Shown here: piece by piece, positions 9,655 to 18,728 of the stretch
Position numbering within the stretch: position 1 is the stretch's first letter
Layout: every line of letters starts with the position of its first letter
Assembly: GCA_024693025.1 (NCBI GenBank)
Contig: JAILLS010000114.1
Span: forward strand, 1 to 64,000
Direction of reading: 5' to 3'
Length of the DNA stretch: 64,000 nt
DNA from: Succinivibrio sp.
GTDB taxonomy: Bacteria > Pseudomonadota > Gammaproteobacteria > Enterobacterales > Succinivibrionaceae
Translations under genes and position numbers: made by a program
The notes under the pieces: generated by a model
What the model was told of the DNA's origin: nothing
What the model saw: only the letters and a program-made list of their open reading frames with translations
The model's database searches: none

Positions 9655-10665
9655 TTAATTTACAAATGCAAATTTCAATACTCGAATATTGGTTCTTCGT
9701 GACGTGTATGAAATATACAGACAGTCATGAAAAACTCTGACACATGGATAGGAAAATTCAGCATGCTCTTCACTATCCAGAACTTTCTCCTGTGTGAAGG
9801 CAACTCCATCACTCGAGGAAAAAAGAGTTATGGGAGTACGTACTCCCCAGTTGCCTGACACCGGATTACATACCAGATAAATCTTATCATGATATCGATC
9901 GGCATCAAGCCCGCTGTTATTGTTAGGCATCAAGATCCGATATGGCTCACACCAGCTCTCGCCTTCATCTGAAGAATCAGAGCGCAGCACCGAGCCCACA
10001 GTGGAGCGCAGGAACATATGCACCCCGCTCTCATCCTCCCACAGACTCGGCTGAATAATGCCATGTCCGCTCAGAGACTGGGCACTGACGGCAATCTGCG
10101 CGCTTACCTGCTGCTCAGTCTCCATCAGCTCCCGCGGGCAGAAAATCTCCTCTGACTTATGCAGGGTGGCGCCCCAATCATCACTGATATCGACAAAGGC
10201 ACGCCACTCTCCATCCTCAAGTGAGGCAGGGAAAAGCAGGCGTCCGCTCCTAAGATACAGCGGTTTATTGCGCACAGGTCCGCGTCCGCCGCGATCTCCT
10301 GCCACCAGCTCCTTAGCCTCACTGAAGCTCTGTCCGCCGTCGGTTGATTCACAGACATAGCTGCGCCACTGTGAAATCACATTGCCCACCTTGTAAATGA
10401 GCCCGACATGCTCAGGGCTGTCAGGGAAAGGATAGAGCACCGGATTCCAGTGCGCCTCGCCTGAGGCGGCTACCCTGCGGAGCCCGACACAGACCCCGTC
10501 CTGCAGAGTGGATAGATAGATGGCCGTATCAGGCTCACCCTCATAACTGCCCCCGAAGAACGCGCACAGCAGGCGGTGCTCATCCAGAGGCAGCAGAGAG
10601 CTTGAGTGACACATGCTGCAGGGCAGCTGTTCACAGGCAAAGGTACGCAGGAGAGGTTCCAGCAT
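9655..10665 (-). CDS. Sialidase-like (BNR-repeat) family protein, no signal peptide
   Basis: CAFFGGSYEGEPDTAIYLS, STDGGQSFSEAKEL, RNKPLYLRSGRLLFPASLEDGEWRAFVDISDDWGATLHKSE, SSDEGESWCEPYRI: Asp-box-like SxDxGxSW repeats of a beta-propeller. Confidence 0.8.
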   Translation of the reverse strand: MLEPLLRTFACEQLPCSMCHSSSLLPLDEHRLLCAFFGGSYEGEPDTAIYLSTLQDGVCVGLRRVAASGEAHWNPVLYPFPDSPEHVGLIYKVGNVISQWRSYVCESTDGGQSFSEAKELVAGDRGGRGPVRNKPLYLRSGRLLFPASLEDGEWRAFVDISDDWGATLHKSEEIFCPRELMETEQQVSAQIAVSAQSLSGHGIIQPSLWEDESGVHMFLRSTVGSVLRSDSSDEGESWCEPYRILMPNNNSGLDADRYHDKIYLVCNPVSGNWGVRTPITLFSSSDGVAFTQEKVLDSEEHAEFSYPCVRVFHDCLYISYTSRRTNIRVLKFAFVN

Positions 10666-10678
10666 CAGCTACTCCTGA

Positions 10679-11119
10679 TTAAAGACAGCCTTTATAGAGC
10701 ATCAGATTGCCATACAGGGCTCTCTCCCCGGTCTGAACAATCAGCTCGGCCTGCGCTGCCTTGTCATAGAAGTCAAAGCGCTCAAGCTCGCCCAGAGGCT
10801 CCTGTCGCCCGGTGGCAGCCTTAAGTCGCTGCTCAAAGTCCTGCCAGATGGGAGTCTTAAGCCCCTGCGCCTTGTCAGCGGCACTGACGGCCATGACATA
10901 GCCAGGATTGGCATGAGCTGCATCCACCGGCAGCAGCGTTAAGACCGCCTCCAGGACCTGCAGCGCCGAAAGACACGGCAGATGCACCAGGGTAGCGTGC
11001 CTGGCAATCCTGTAGGCAGGAAAGTTGGCATCGGCCAGCACCAGACAGTCGCCATGTCCCATCGCATCAAGCGCATAGAGGAAATCAGGCGTAATGAGCT
11101 CAGGAATATTCTTTAACAT
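10679..11119 (-). CDS. fucU: RbsD/FucU family sugar mutarotase
   Basis: MLKNIPELITPDFLYALDAMGHGDCLVLADANFPA is the RbsD/FucU signature; directly downstream of fucI. Confidence 0.92.
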   Translation of the reverse strand: MLKNIPELITPDFLYALDAMGHGDCLVLADANFPAYRIARHATLVHLPCLSALQVLEAVLTLLPVDAAHANPGYVMAVSAADKAQGLKTPIWQDFEQRLKAATGRQEPLGELERFDFYDKAAQAELIVQTGERALYGNLMLYKGCL

Positions 11120-11170
11120 AGGATGTAATGCCTTATCTGACAGAGCAGGCGCACCTGCTCTGCCCTTAGC

Positions 11171-12964
11171 TTATTTGTACAGAGGACCGTAGGCCTTGCA
11201 GGCACGATAGTCCTGACCTTCCTTGTCCATACCGAAGGAATTCCAGCTTGCCGGCCTGAAGATCTGCTCCTCAGGCACATTGTGCATGCAGACCGGAATA
11301 CGCAGCATGGAGCAGAGGGTGATGAGGTCGGCACCGATGTGGCCATAGCTGATGGCACCATGGTTGGCACCCCAGTTGTTCATCACATCATAGGCACTCT
11401 TGCAGCAGTCCTTGGAGCTGATGCGCGGAGTGAACCAGGTGCAAGGCCAGGTATAGTCGGTTCTCTTCCACAGCGCATCGGAGACCTCAAACGGCAGCTT
11501 GACCGTCCAGCCTTCGACCAGCTGCATCACCGGTCCTACGCCCTTGACGAGGTTCAGTCTGGCCATGGTGACCGGCATCTCGGCCTCGGTTAGGAATCTT
11601 GAGGAATACCCGCCGCCGCGGAAGTAGCCTTTATCGGAGGCATTCCAGGTGGTAGCCTTCAGGCAGGCCTCCATATCAGCCTCGGTCAGCTCCCAGAATG
11701 GCTTAACGGTAGGATTGCCCTTGTCATCCTTCTGCTTGCCGCAGTAATCAAGCGCACAGGCACCGGAGTTAATCAGATGGATAAAGCCGCCGGCTTCCTT
11801 GGCATGACCTTCAACCTCATAGCCGGTCACGCGCTTGACTGCCTCACTTGACCACATGGTGCGCACGTCTGCGAAGATCTGGGCCCGGTTGGTCAGCAGC
11901 TTCTCAAGCAGCATGGTGGCGCCGTTTAAGGTGTCGTTTTCAGTTGCGGTCACAAAGGTTTCACGTGCACCTTCCCAGTCAAAGGAGGTATTGAGCACGG
12001 CTTCGGTCATATCGGTATTCGGCCAGTGGTCAGTCCACTGTCTCTGGCCCTGGAAGCCGCAGGCGATCGCGTTAAAGCCCAGGCGCTCCTCGCCATACTT
12101 GTCGTCAAACTTAGGATTGCCGCGGCACAGATCCTTCATGATGACCATGCATTTTACTGAGAATTCAAAGTCCTTCTCTTCATCTTCCTTGGACTTATGC
12201 ATAAAGTCGGGGTTCTTGTCAAAGCCTAAAGGCAGCTTCTGCTTGGCCCAGGCTAAAGCCTTCTGATACTCTTCCTCATCATAGATCCCTTCTTCAATGC
12301 GGCGCAGGAATTCAACCTCATCGACTGATTCAACGCGCATGCCCAGATACTCTTCAAAGAAGTCCCAGTTCATCATGGAGCCGGCAATGCCCATGCAGGT
12401 GGAACCAACCTGCAGATAGGATTTGCCGCGCATGGTGCAGCAGGCTACGGCCGCGCGGGCAAAGCGCAGAATCTTCTCCTGGACATCCGCAGGAATATTC
12501 GGATCATCAGCTTCCTGCACATCCTTGCCATAGATGCCGAAGGCCGGCAGACCTTTCTGGGCATAGGCTGCGAGCACGCAGGCCAGATATACCGCACCCG
12601 GACGCTCAGTGGCATTCAGGCCCCAGACGCCCTTGATGGTTAAAGGATCCATATCCATGGTCTCAGCACCATAGCACCAGCATGGCGTAACCGACAGAGT
12701 GATATCCACTCCGGCATCCTTGAACTGGGCGGCGCATTTGGCAGCCTCGGCACCGCGGCCGATGCTGGTATCAGAAATAATGACCTTGACCGGCTCGCCG
12801 TTTGAATAGCGCAGATTGTCAGAAATCAGCTTGGCGGCAGCCTTGGCCATGTTCATGGTCTGATCTTCTAAGGACTGACGAACCTTCAGCGGTCCTAATC
12901 TTGCGTCAATAATTCTGCGGATACCAATAATCGGATAATGTCCAATGTAACGGTTTGTGCTCAT
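11171..12964 (-). CDS. fucI: L-fucose isomerase
   Basis: 597 aa; [68 protein letters not shown] typical of FucI. Confidence 0.93.
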   Translation of the reverse strand: MSTNRYIGHYPIIGIRRIIDARLGPLKVRQSLEDQTMNMAKAAAKLISDNLRYSNGEPVKVIISDTSIGRGAEAAKCAAQFKDAGVDITLSVTPCWCYGAETMDMDPLTIKGVWGLNATERPGAVYLACVLAAYAQKGLPAFGIYGKDVQEADDPNIPADVQEKILRFARAAVACCTMRGKSYLQVGSTCMGIAGSMMNWDFFEEYLGMRVESVDEVEFLRRIEEGIYDEEEYQKALAWAKQKLPLGFDKNPDFMHKSKEDEEKDFEFSVKCMVIMKDLCRGNPKFDDKYGEERLGFNAIACGFQGQRQWTDHWPNTDMTEAVLNTSFDWEGARETFVTATENDTLNGATMLLEKLLTNRAQIFADVRTMWSSEAVKRVTGYEVEGHAKEAGGFIHLINSGACALDYCGKQKDDKGNPTVKPFWELTEADMEACLKATTWNASDKGYFRGGGYSSRFLTEAEMPVTMARLNLVKGVGPVMQLVEGWTVKLPFEVSDALWKRTDYTWPCTWFTPRISSKDCCKSAYDVMNNWGANHGAISYGHIGADLITLCSMLRIPVCMHNVPEEQIFRPASWNSFGMDKEGQDYRACKAYGPLYK

Positions 12965-13170
12965 GCTAACACTCCAAATTTACCTGTGAGAAAAATACCT
13001 ATATCTAGATTGTAGATTTAAACTCTATTTTTGTTAGTACCAAGCCGCACAAAAAATATAACAATACTCACTTTCCGCTAAAAAACTATTTAAAATGTGA
13101 CCGAGGCCAAATTTACCTCCGCGCCCATCATAAAGCGGACATCTCCCATCCTGCCGCTCGTTTGAGCTTT

Positions 13171-13238
13171 TGAATTTTATCCAAGTTTTAGAGTCTAATT
13201 AAATGTTAAAACATAGAGATTATTTATATAGAGTCTAA
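13171..13238. promoter_or_regulatory. Candidate operator region: 15-mer TGAATTTTATCCAAG plus two TAGAGTCTAA direct repeats 40 bp apart
   Basis: TGAATTTTATCCAAG at 13171-13185, TAGAGTCTAA at 13189-13198 and 13229-13238, between fucI (-) and araC-type gene (+). The 15-mer recurs at 14390-14404. Confidence 0.5.
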
Positions 13239-13394
13239 AAAGTTTCTTTGGGCCAGAAATTAAAACCAGGACTGATCCTGCTCCGGTTCAGGTGTGACGT
13301 AGCTCCTATTTTTCAGTCTAAAAATAGTAAAATCTTCTCTAGTCAGCCGTCTACCTTTGTAAAATGAGGCACCCAATATTTTTAGCGAGTAGTT

Positions 13395-14345
13395 ATGATC
13401 CCTCTTAGCAATGCTTATCATGAAAATTTCACGCGGGGCAGTGTGGACTTTCCTTTTGATTATCACTATATATCGCCTTCACATCCCCGCTTTATCATGC
13501 CCTTTCACTATCACAATGATTTTGAAATCATCAGGGTCTTAAAAGGCGGGCTCAGCATCCATTTAAATGAGCGCTCCTATTACCTAAAAGAGAATGACTA
13601 TCTCTTTATCAACGGCGGAGTGGTGCATGGAGGTGAACCTGATGATCAGGAGACCCGCTATGAATGCGTGGTCTTCAATCTGGAGCAGATCTTTGATCAG
13701 AACCGCCCGGATTTTGGCTGGCTCAAGGAGCTGCTCAATCACAAGATGCATTTTGAAGAATTCTATGCGCACGAGGATGAAGCGGAGATCTGCTGGCATT
13801 TTGATCAGTTTCTCAAGAGCATTCTGCCCAGCTCCTCTCACGGCAGAATCGGTGCGCTGCAGCATAATGCGGCCCTGGCCTACGGCAGGCTGCTGACCCT
13901 CCTGGGCACGCTGATTGCCAAGCATCGCTATCAGCAGACCCCGCTGAAGATGTCCAGCTGCTATCAGAAGCATCTGAACAAATCCTCCAAGCTCTTCCGC
14001 TATATCTACGACAATTTCGCCAAGGATATTACGCTGCAGGATATGGCCGATGCGGTGGATCTCAATCCCAAGTACTTCTGCCGCTTCTTCAAGGAGCTGA
14101 CCTCGATGCGGCCGATGGATTATCTCAACCGCTTCCGGATTGACTGCGCCGCCATTCAGCTGCGCACCAGCGTCGACTCCATCAATCAGATCGCCGATGC
14201 CTGCGGGTTTAAGGATCCCTGCTATTTCACCAAGATGTTCAAGCGCTACAAGCAGGTCTCGCCACGTGAATATCGTCATCAGGCAGAACTGGCCGCACAT
14301 GCTGAGCAGGAACAGTCCCCGGAACAACTCAAGACCTCCGGCTAA
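13395..14345 (+). CDS. AraC family transcriptional regulator (cupin + HTH_18)
   Basis: N-terminal cupin-like HYHNDFEIIRVLKGGLSIHLNERSYYLKENDYLFINGG; C-terminal double HTH (DITLQDMADAVDLNPKYFCRFFKELTSMRPMDYLNRFRI; IADACGFKDPCYFTKMFKRYKQVSPREYR). Confidence 0.93.
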   Translation: MIPLSNAYHENFTRGSVDFPFDYHYISPSHPRFIMPFHYHNDFEIIRVLKGGLSIHLNERSYYLKENDYLFINGGVVHGGEPDDQETRYECVVFNLEQIFDQNRPDFGWLKELLNHKMHFEEFYAHEDEAEICWHFDQFLKSILPSSSHGRIGALQHNAALAYGRLLTLLGTLIAKHRYQQTPLKMSSCYQKHLNKSSKLFRYIYDNFAKDITLQDMADAVDLNPKYFCRFFKELTSMRPMDYLNRFRIDCAAIQLRTSVDSINQIADACGFKDPCYFTKMFKRYKQVSPREYRHQAELAAHAEQEQSPEQLKTSG

Positions 14346-14389
14346 AAGCCTGATTAAGATCACAAGTTATGGAATTATTTGTCAGAAAG

Positions 14390-14404
14390 TGAATTTTATC
14401 CAAG
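14390..14404. promoter_or_regulatory. Second exact copy of TGAATTTTATCCAAG in the dctP upstream region
   Basis: Identical to 13171-13185; ~150 nt upstream of the dctP start. Confidence 0.45.
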
Positions 14405-14555
14405 ACTTCAGGCGGCTTTGTCCTCTCTGTTTTAGGTGTAATTCGGTATTTTGACAAATATTAGACAAGTTCACAGATCTCTTGTCTTAGATTGTGTATC
14501 TTTAAACGTACACCCAAAGGGCTCAGCCCTTTAAATCTCAAATTAAGGAGTTCTC

Positions 14556-15542
14556 ATGAAGAAAACAATCATTGCGGTATTAGCCTCAGTAGCTCTGACC
14601 TCCAGCGCCTTTGCGGCGGATTTTGATGCTACTACGATTCGTTTAGCTCATACTGCTGCCACCTCCCATGCTCATCACAAGGCCTGCGAACAGTTTGCCA
14701 AAAATGTGGCTGACAGAACCGGCGGCAAAGTTAAGGTTGAAGTCTATCCGGCCGGCGAATTAGGCGATCAGCCAGCCCTTGCAGAGCAGATCACCATGTC
14801 CTCTCTGGATATGGCCGTGGTTTCCCTGGGCAACCTCGCCACCTATTCCAAGAAGCTCAATGCCATGACCGCTCCATTCCTCTTTGACAACTACGATCAT
14901 GCCCATAAGGTCATCGACGGCTTTGTCATGGACTGGATGAATGAAGGTCTTAAGGATCATGATACCTATGCCCTGTCCATGTATGACTATGGCTTCCGTC
15001 AGACCACCACCAAGGGCATTGTGGTCAATTCCGCCAAGGATCTCAAAGGCGTGAAAATCCGTGTTCCACCGGCAACCGGTCTCTTGGCCGCCTTTGATGC
15101 CATCGGCGCCAACACCCAGAAGATTGCCTATTCTGAGCTCTATCAGTCCTTAAAGCAGGGCGTGGTAGACGGTCAGGAAAACCCGGTCTTCACCATTCTG
15201 GCCGATTCTCTGTTTGAAACACAGGATCAGCTGGCCCTGACCTCCCACTATTTTGACTGCCAGGGTCTGATCATCAACAAGACCACCTTTGACAACTTCA
15301 AGCCTGAACTGCAGAAGATCATCAAGGAAGAAGCCGTCAAAGCTCAGAACCTGACCCGCGAAATGATTTCAGGCGGCGAGGCCAAGGTTATCGAGGAGCT
15401 CAAGGGTAAGGGCATGAATGTCACTACTCCTGATCGTCAGTCCTTCATCGACATGATGGGTCCTGCCTACACCAAGATTGGTGAACTCTCAGGTCAGGAT
15501 GAGATGAACAAGCTGCTCGAGAACGTGAAAAAGTTTAAATAA
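14556..15542 (+). CDS. dctP: TRAP transporter substrate-binding protein, DctP family
   Basis: Signal peptide; IRLAHTAATSHAHHKACEQFAKNVADRTGGKVKVEVYPAGELGDQPALAEQ; KGVKIRVPP; YQSLKQGVVDGQENP. Confidence 0.93.
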   Translation: MKKTIIAVLASVALTSSAFAADFDATTIRLAHTAATSHAHHKACEQFAKNVADRTGGKVKVEVYPAGELGDQPALAEQITMSSLDMAVVSLGNLATYSKKLNAMTAPFLFDNYDHAHKVIDGFVMDWMNEGLKDHDTYALSMYDYGFRQTTTKGIVVNSAKDLKGVKIRVPPATGLLAAFDAIGANTQKIAYSELYQSLKQGVVDGQENPVFTILADSLFETQDQLALTSHYFDCQGLIINKTTFDNFKPELQKIIKEEAVKAQNLTREMISGGEAKVIEELKGKGMNVTTPDRQSFIDMMGPAYTKIGELSGQDEMNKLLENVKKFK

Positions 15543-15565
15543 AACGCATTTTGCACTTTAGTGAG

Positions 15566-15591
15566 GGCTGGGCCTAGGCCCGGCCTTTTTT
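15566..15591 (+). terminator. Intrinsic terminator between dctP and dctM
   Basis: GGCTGGGCCTAGGCCCGGCC followed by TTTTTT, immediately downstream of the dctP stop. Confidence 0.75.
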
Positions 15592-15681
15592 ATGACTTAA
15601 AAAGCTTAACGGGGCACAGCCTGCCCCCTTTAGTTAGGACCACAAGCAGCAAGCTCAAAACTGGTCTTTAGGACTTTAACT

Positions 15682-16965
15682 ATGATTATGTTCTTTATTT
15701 TTGCCGGAGTATTAGTCCTGATGCTCGTCGGCGTCACCACCGCGGTAACCATGGGCTTTGTCTCCCTGGCTACCTTCCTGATGGCAGGCGGCGGAATGGA
15801 AAGGCTCTTTTTAATCCCGCAGCGTATGTATGATCAGGTCTCAGGTATTACCCTGATGTCCATTCCATTCTTCCTGCTCATGGGCAATCTCATGAATGTG
15901 GGCGGTGTGTCAGGTTCTCTCTTCGGTTTTGGACGTGCCTGCTTAGGTCACCGCTGGGGCGGTCTGTCCAATGCCGCCATCGCTGCCTGTATGGTTATGG
16001 CCGCGATGTCAGGCTCTGCCGCAGCCTGTGCCGCAGGTATCGGCATGATCGCCATCGGTGAGATGGTCAAATGCGGCTATGGCAAGCCTTTCTGCTGTGC
16101 CACCATCGCCGCGGGCGGTGCCTTAGGGCCGATCATTCCGCCTTCGATTACGCTCATTCTCTATGCCGGGCTGACTCAGACCTCCGTAAACTCACTGTTT
16201 GCAGCCGGCATGATCCCTGGTCTGCTGTTAGGTGCAGGCTTTATGATGTGGTCCTCCTACGTCAGCTACAAGAACAATTACGCCAAGGTCGATCCGCTGC
16301 CATGGGTGGAAAGATGGGATGCCTTTAAGAAAGCCTTCCTCGCCCTGATGACTCCGGTGATTGTGATTGGCGGCATGTTTGCCGGCCTCTTCACCGCTAC
16401 CGAAGCAGCGGCCGTAGCCAGCTTCTATGTGATGATTCTGGGCTTTTTGGTCTACCGTACCCTGCATCTTAAGGATATGCCGAAAATCTTCTGGGAGACT
16501 GTCGAGCAGACCGCCAAGGTGATGTTCGTGATAGCCACGGCCGGCTTCTTCCAGTATGTGCTGCTCTATACCCGTATTCCGCAGCAGGCTATCGCCTTTA
16601 TCTCCGACAGCTTCACCTCCATCGTCCCGGTCCTGCTCATTATCATTGTGATTCTGGTCATGATGGGCTGCTTCATGGAAGGTACCGCAATTCTGCTGAT
16701 CAGCGTGCCGATCTTCGTGCCTCTGGCTAAAGCCTTTAACTATGATGTGGTACAGCTGGGCATCGTGATGTGTATCTCCCTGGCCGTCGGTGTGCTCACG
16801 CCTCCCGTGGGGCTTAACCTCTATGTGATGGCCTCCATCACGGGCGAGAAGATCATGGCGATTGCCAAACAGGCCGTCGGCTTTGTGCTCATCATGATCT
16901 TCGTGGCCATTCTTACCGCCTTCTGGTCGCCTCTGACCCTAGGCCTTGGTCATCTTATCAGTTAG
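15682..16965 (+). CDS. dctM: TRAP transporter large permease DctM
   Basis: 427-aa multi-TM protein; GALGPIIPPSITLILYAGLTQTSVNSLFAAGMIPG and LTPPVGLNLYVM motifs. Confidence 0.93.
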   Translation: MIMFFIFAGVLVLMLVGVTTAVTMGFVSLATFLMAGGGMERLFLIPQRMYDQVSGITLMSIPFFLLMGNLMNVGGVSGSLFGFGRACLGHRWGGLSNAAIAACMVMAAMSGSAAACAAGIGMIAIGEMVKCGYGKPFCCATIAAGGALGPIIPPSITLILYAGLTQTSVNSLFAAGMIPGLLLGAGFMMWSSYVSYKNNYAKVDPLPWVERWDAFKKAFLALMTPVIVIGGMFAGLFTATEAAAVASFYVMILGFLVYRTLHLKDMPKIFWETVEQTAKVMFVIATAGFFQYVLLYTRIPQQAIAFISDSFTSIVPVLLIIIVILVMMGCFMEGTAILLISVPIFVPLAKAFNYDVVQLGIVMCISLAVGVLTPPVGLNLYVMASITGEKIMAIAKQAVGFVLIMIFVAILTAFWSPLTLGLGHLIS

Positions 16966-16977
16966 GCGGAGGATACT

Positions 16978-17514
16978 ATGCAAGGAATCTTAAACCTCTT
17001 AAAGAGCCTCGATCTTGTCATCAGCAAGGTGACCCGCTTCATCTGCATCGTCTCGATGATGATTATCTTCGTGATGTTCATCCTCAACGTCTTTGTCAGA
17101 TTCGTCCCGGTCTACAATTTCACGCAGACCGATGAGTGGACGCAGCTGTTCCTGGTCTGGGTCATTTTCTTCGGTGCGCAGGAGCTGGTGAGAACCAAAA
17201 GCCATTTCGTGGTGGATGTGATCACCGATAAGCTGGTCGGCACCAAAACCGGCAAGATCTTCAGAATCGTGTCCACCATTATTGAATGCATTATGTATGC
17301 AACCATCTGCTACTATGGCTTTGCCCTGGTCGCCAGGGCGCAGTCCTATATGCTGACCATCACCTGGCTGCAGAAGAAATGGTTCTATATGTGTATTCCT
17401 ATCAGTGCCTTCTTCATGACCTGCTACAGCATCCGTGATGTGGTGCAGGCCTTTACGCTCAAGCCTAAGGCTGCAGGCGCAGCTGAGGAGAGTGCAAAGT
17501 CTCAGGCAGACTAG
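16978..17514 (+). CDS. dctQ: TRAP transporter small permease DctQ
   Basis: Four-TM protein; FTQTDEWTQLFLVWVIFFGAQELVRTKSHFVVDVI. Confidence 0.88.
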   Translation: MQGILNLLKSLDLVISKVTRFICIVSMMIIFVMFILNVFVRFVPVYNFTQTDEWTQLFLVWVIFFGAQELVRTKSHFVVDVITDKLVGTKTGKIFRIVSTIIECIMYATICYYGFALVARAQSYMLTITWLQKKWFYMCIPISAFFMTCYSIRDVVQAFTLKPKAAGAAEESAKSQAD

Positions 17515-17536
17515 AGCTGGCCTCAAGCTTATCAAG

Positions 17537-17572
17537 GCCTCGCAATGCTCCTTTTGAGCTGCGAGGCTTTTT
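17537..17572 (+). terminator. Intrinsic terminator after dctQ
   Basis: GCCTCGCA-N15-TGCGAGGC followed by a T tract. Confidence 0.7.
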
Positions 17573-17590
17573 CATTATAGCTCTGCAGCA

Positions 17591-18634
17591 CTACAGAAAG
17601 TAGAGATCGGCAAGCTTAGCCATGCCATAGCCGCCGGCTATAAGCCACACATACAACAGTGCTGCGAGCACAAAAGGCTTAAAGCCCGCCTGTCTGAACT
17701 TGTTCACACTGGTCTCCATACCAAGAGCGGTCATGGCAATGGTGAGCAGAAAGGTGTCAAGATTCTGGATAAGCGCAAGGCTTGGGGGCGCAAGATGCAG
17801 GAGAGAATTAAGTCCTACGGTCAGCACAAAGAGCAGCGCAAACCACGGCAGTTGCAGTCTGCCGCGAGAGCTCCCAGGTGCAGTCCCCTCTTCCCTGCAG
17901 GCCGCTCTCTGTCCAAGATAGCTTAACAGCAGCAGTACCGGCACCAGCATCAGCACCCGCACCATTTTGACAATAATGGCATTGTCCGCAATCGTGCCGC
18001 CCATGGCATTGCCAGCTCCCACCACATGGGCCACCTCATGCAGGGTCGAGCCGGTATAGATGCCCATGGCCTGCTCACTCAGATCTACAAGCCCCAGCCT
18101 GTAGAGCAGAGGATACAGGAACATGGACAGCGTGCCGAACATGACCACTGTCGCGACCGCCACTGCGGTTTTATAGGGCTTGCTTTTGAGGGCCGACTCA
18201 GCGCCGAGGACAGCGGCTGCACCGCAGATAGCCGAGCCTACTGAAGTTAACAGCGCAAGTCCCCGGTCCATGTGCAGCACTCTGCCTATGCCTACACCAA
18301 GGAGTATGGTTCCGCTGACTACCAGCGCATCGATGATGAGCGTCGGCACTCCTACCTCAAAGATATTCTGCAGCGTGAGCCTAAAGCCGTACAGAATGAT
18401 GCCAAGCCGCAGGATGCGCTTAGAGCAGAAGCCAATGCCCAGAGCCCAGGACTGAGGCTGATAGCCGCTTAGAGTATTGGCATAGAGCATGCCGATAAGA
18501 ATACCGAGAATCATCGGACTTAAAGACAGACTTTTGCAGATCTGAAGCTCTGCAGCATACCAGGCCAGCACGGCCCCCAGGAGCACCGGCAGCACTCCCT
18601 GCAGCTTATGCGGCTGCGTCATAGTTAAAAGCAT
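17591..18634 (-). CDS. YeiH/UPF0324 family putative sulfate exporter-type membrane protein
   Basis: LSPMILGILIGMLYANTL, SKRILRLGIILYGFRLTLQNI, VGSAICGAAAVLGAE, GSTLHEVAHVVGAG motifs. Confidence 0.88.
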   Translation of the reverse strand: MLLTMTQPHKLQGVLPVLLGAVLAWYAAELQICKSLSLSPMILGILIGMLYANTLSGYQPQSWALGIGFCSKRILRLGIILYGFRLTLQNIFEVGVPTLIIDALVVSGTILLGVGIGRVLHMDRGLALLTSVGSAICGAAAVLGAESALKSKPYKTAVAVATVVMFGTLSMFLYPLLYRLGLVDLSEQAMGIYTGSTLHEVAHVVGAGNAMGGTIADNAIIVKMVRVLMLVPVLLLLSYLGQRAACREEGTAPGSSRGRLQLPWFALLFVLTVGLNSLLHLAPPSLALIQNLDTFLLTIAMTALGMETSVNKFRQAGFKPFVLAALLYVWLIAGGYGMAKLADLYFL

Positions 18635-18728
18635 GAAAAACCTCGCTATCAGTTAAGACAGGATTATGTTATGCTGTTTTTAAGATAAATAAAAATTATA
18701 TGTTTTTATATAAATATAAAATTTACTT

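Noticed and set aside
13584-14363. 259-aa minus-strand ORF opposite the AraC regulator
   Set aside because: Fully antisense to a well-supported AraC-family CDS; no independent support.
16999-17535. 178-aa minus-strand ORF opposite dctQ
   Set aside because: Antisense; His/Asp-rich translation typical of shadow frames; dctQ is well supported.
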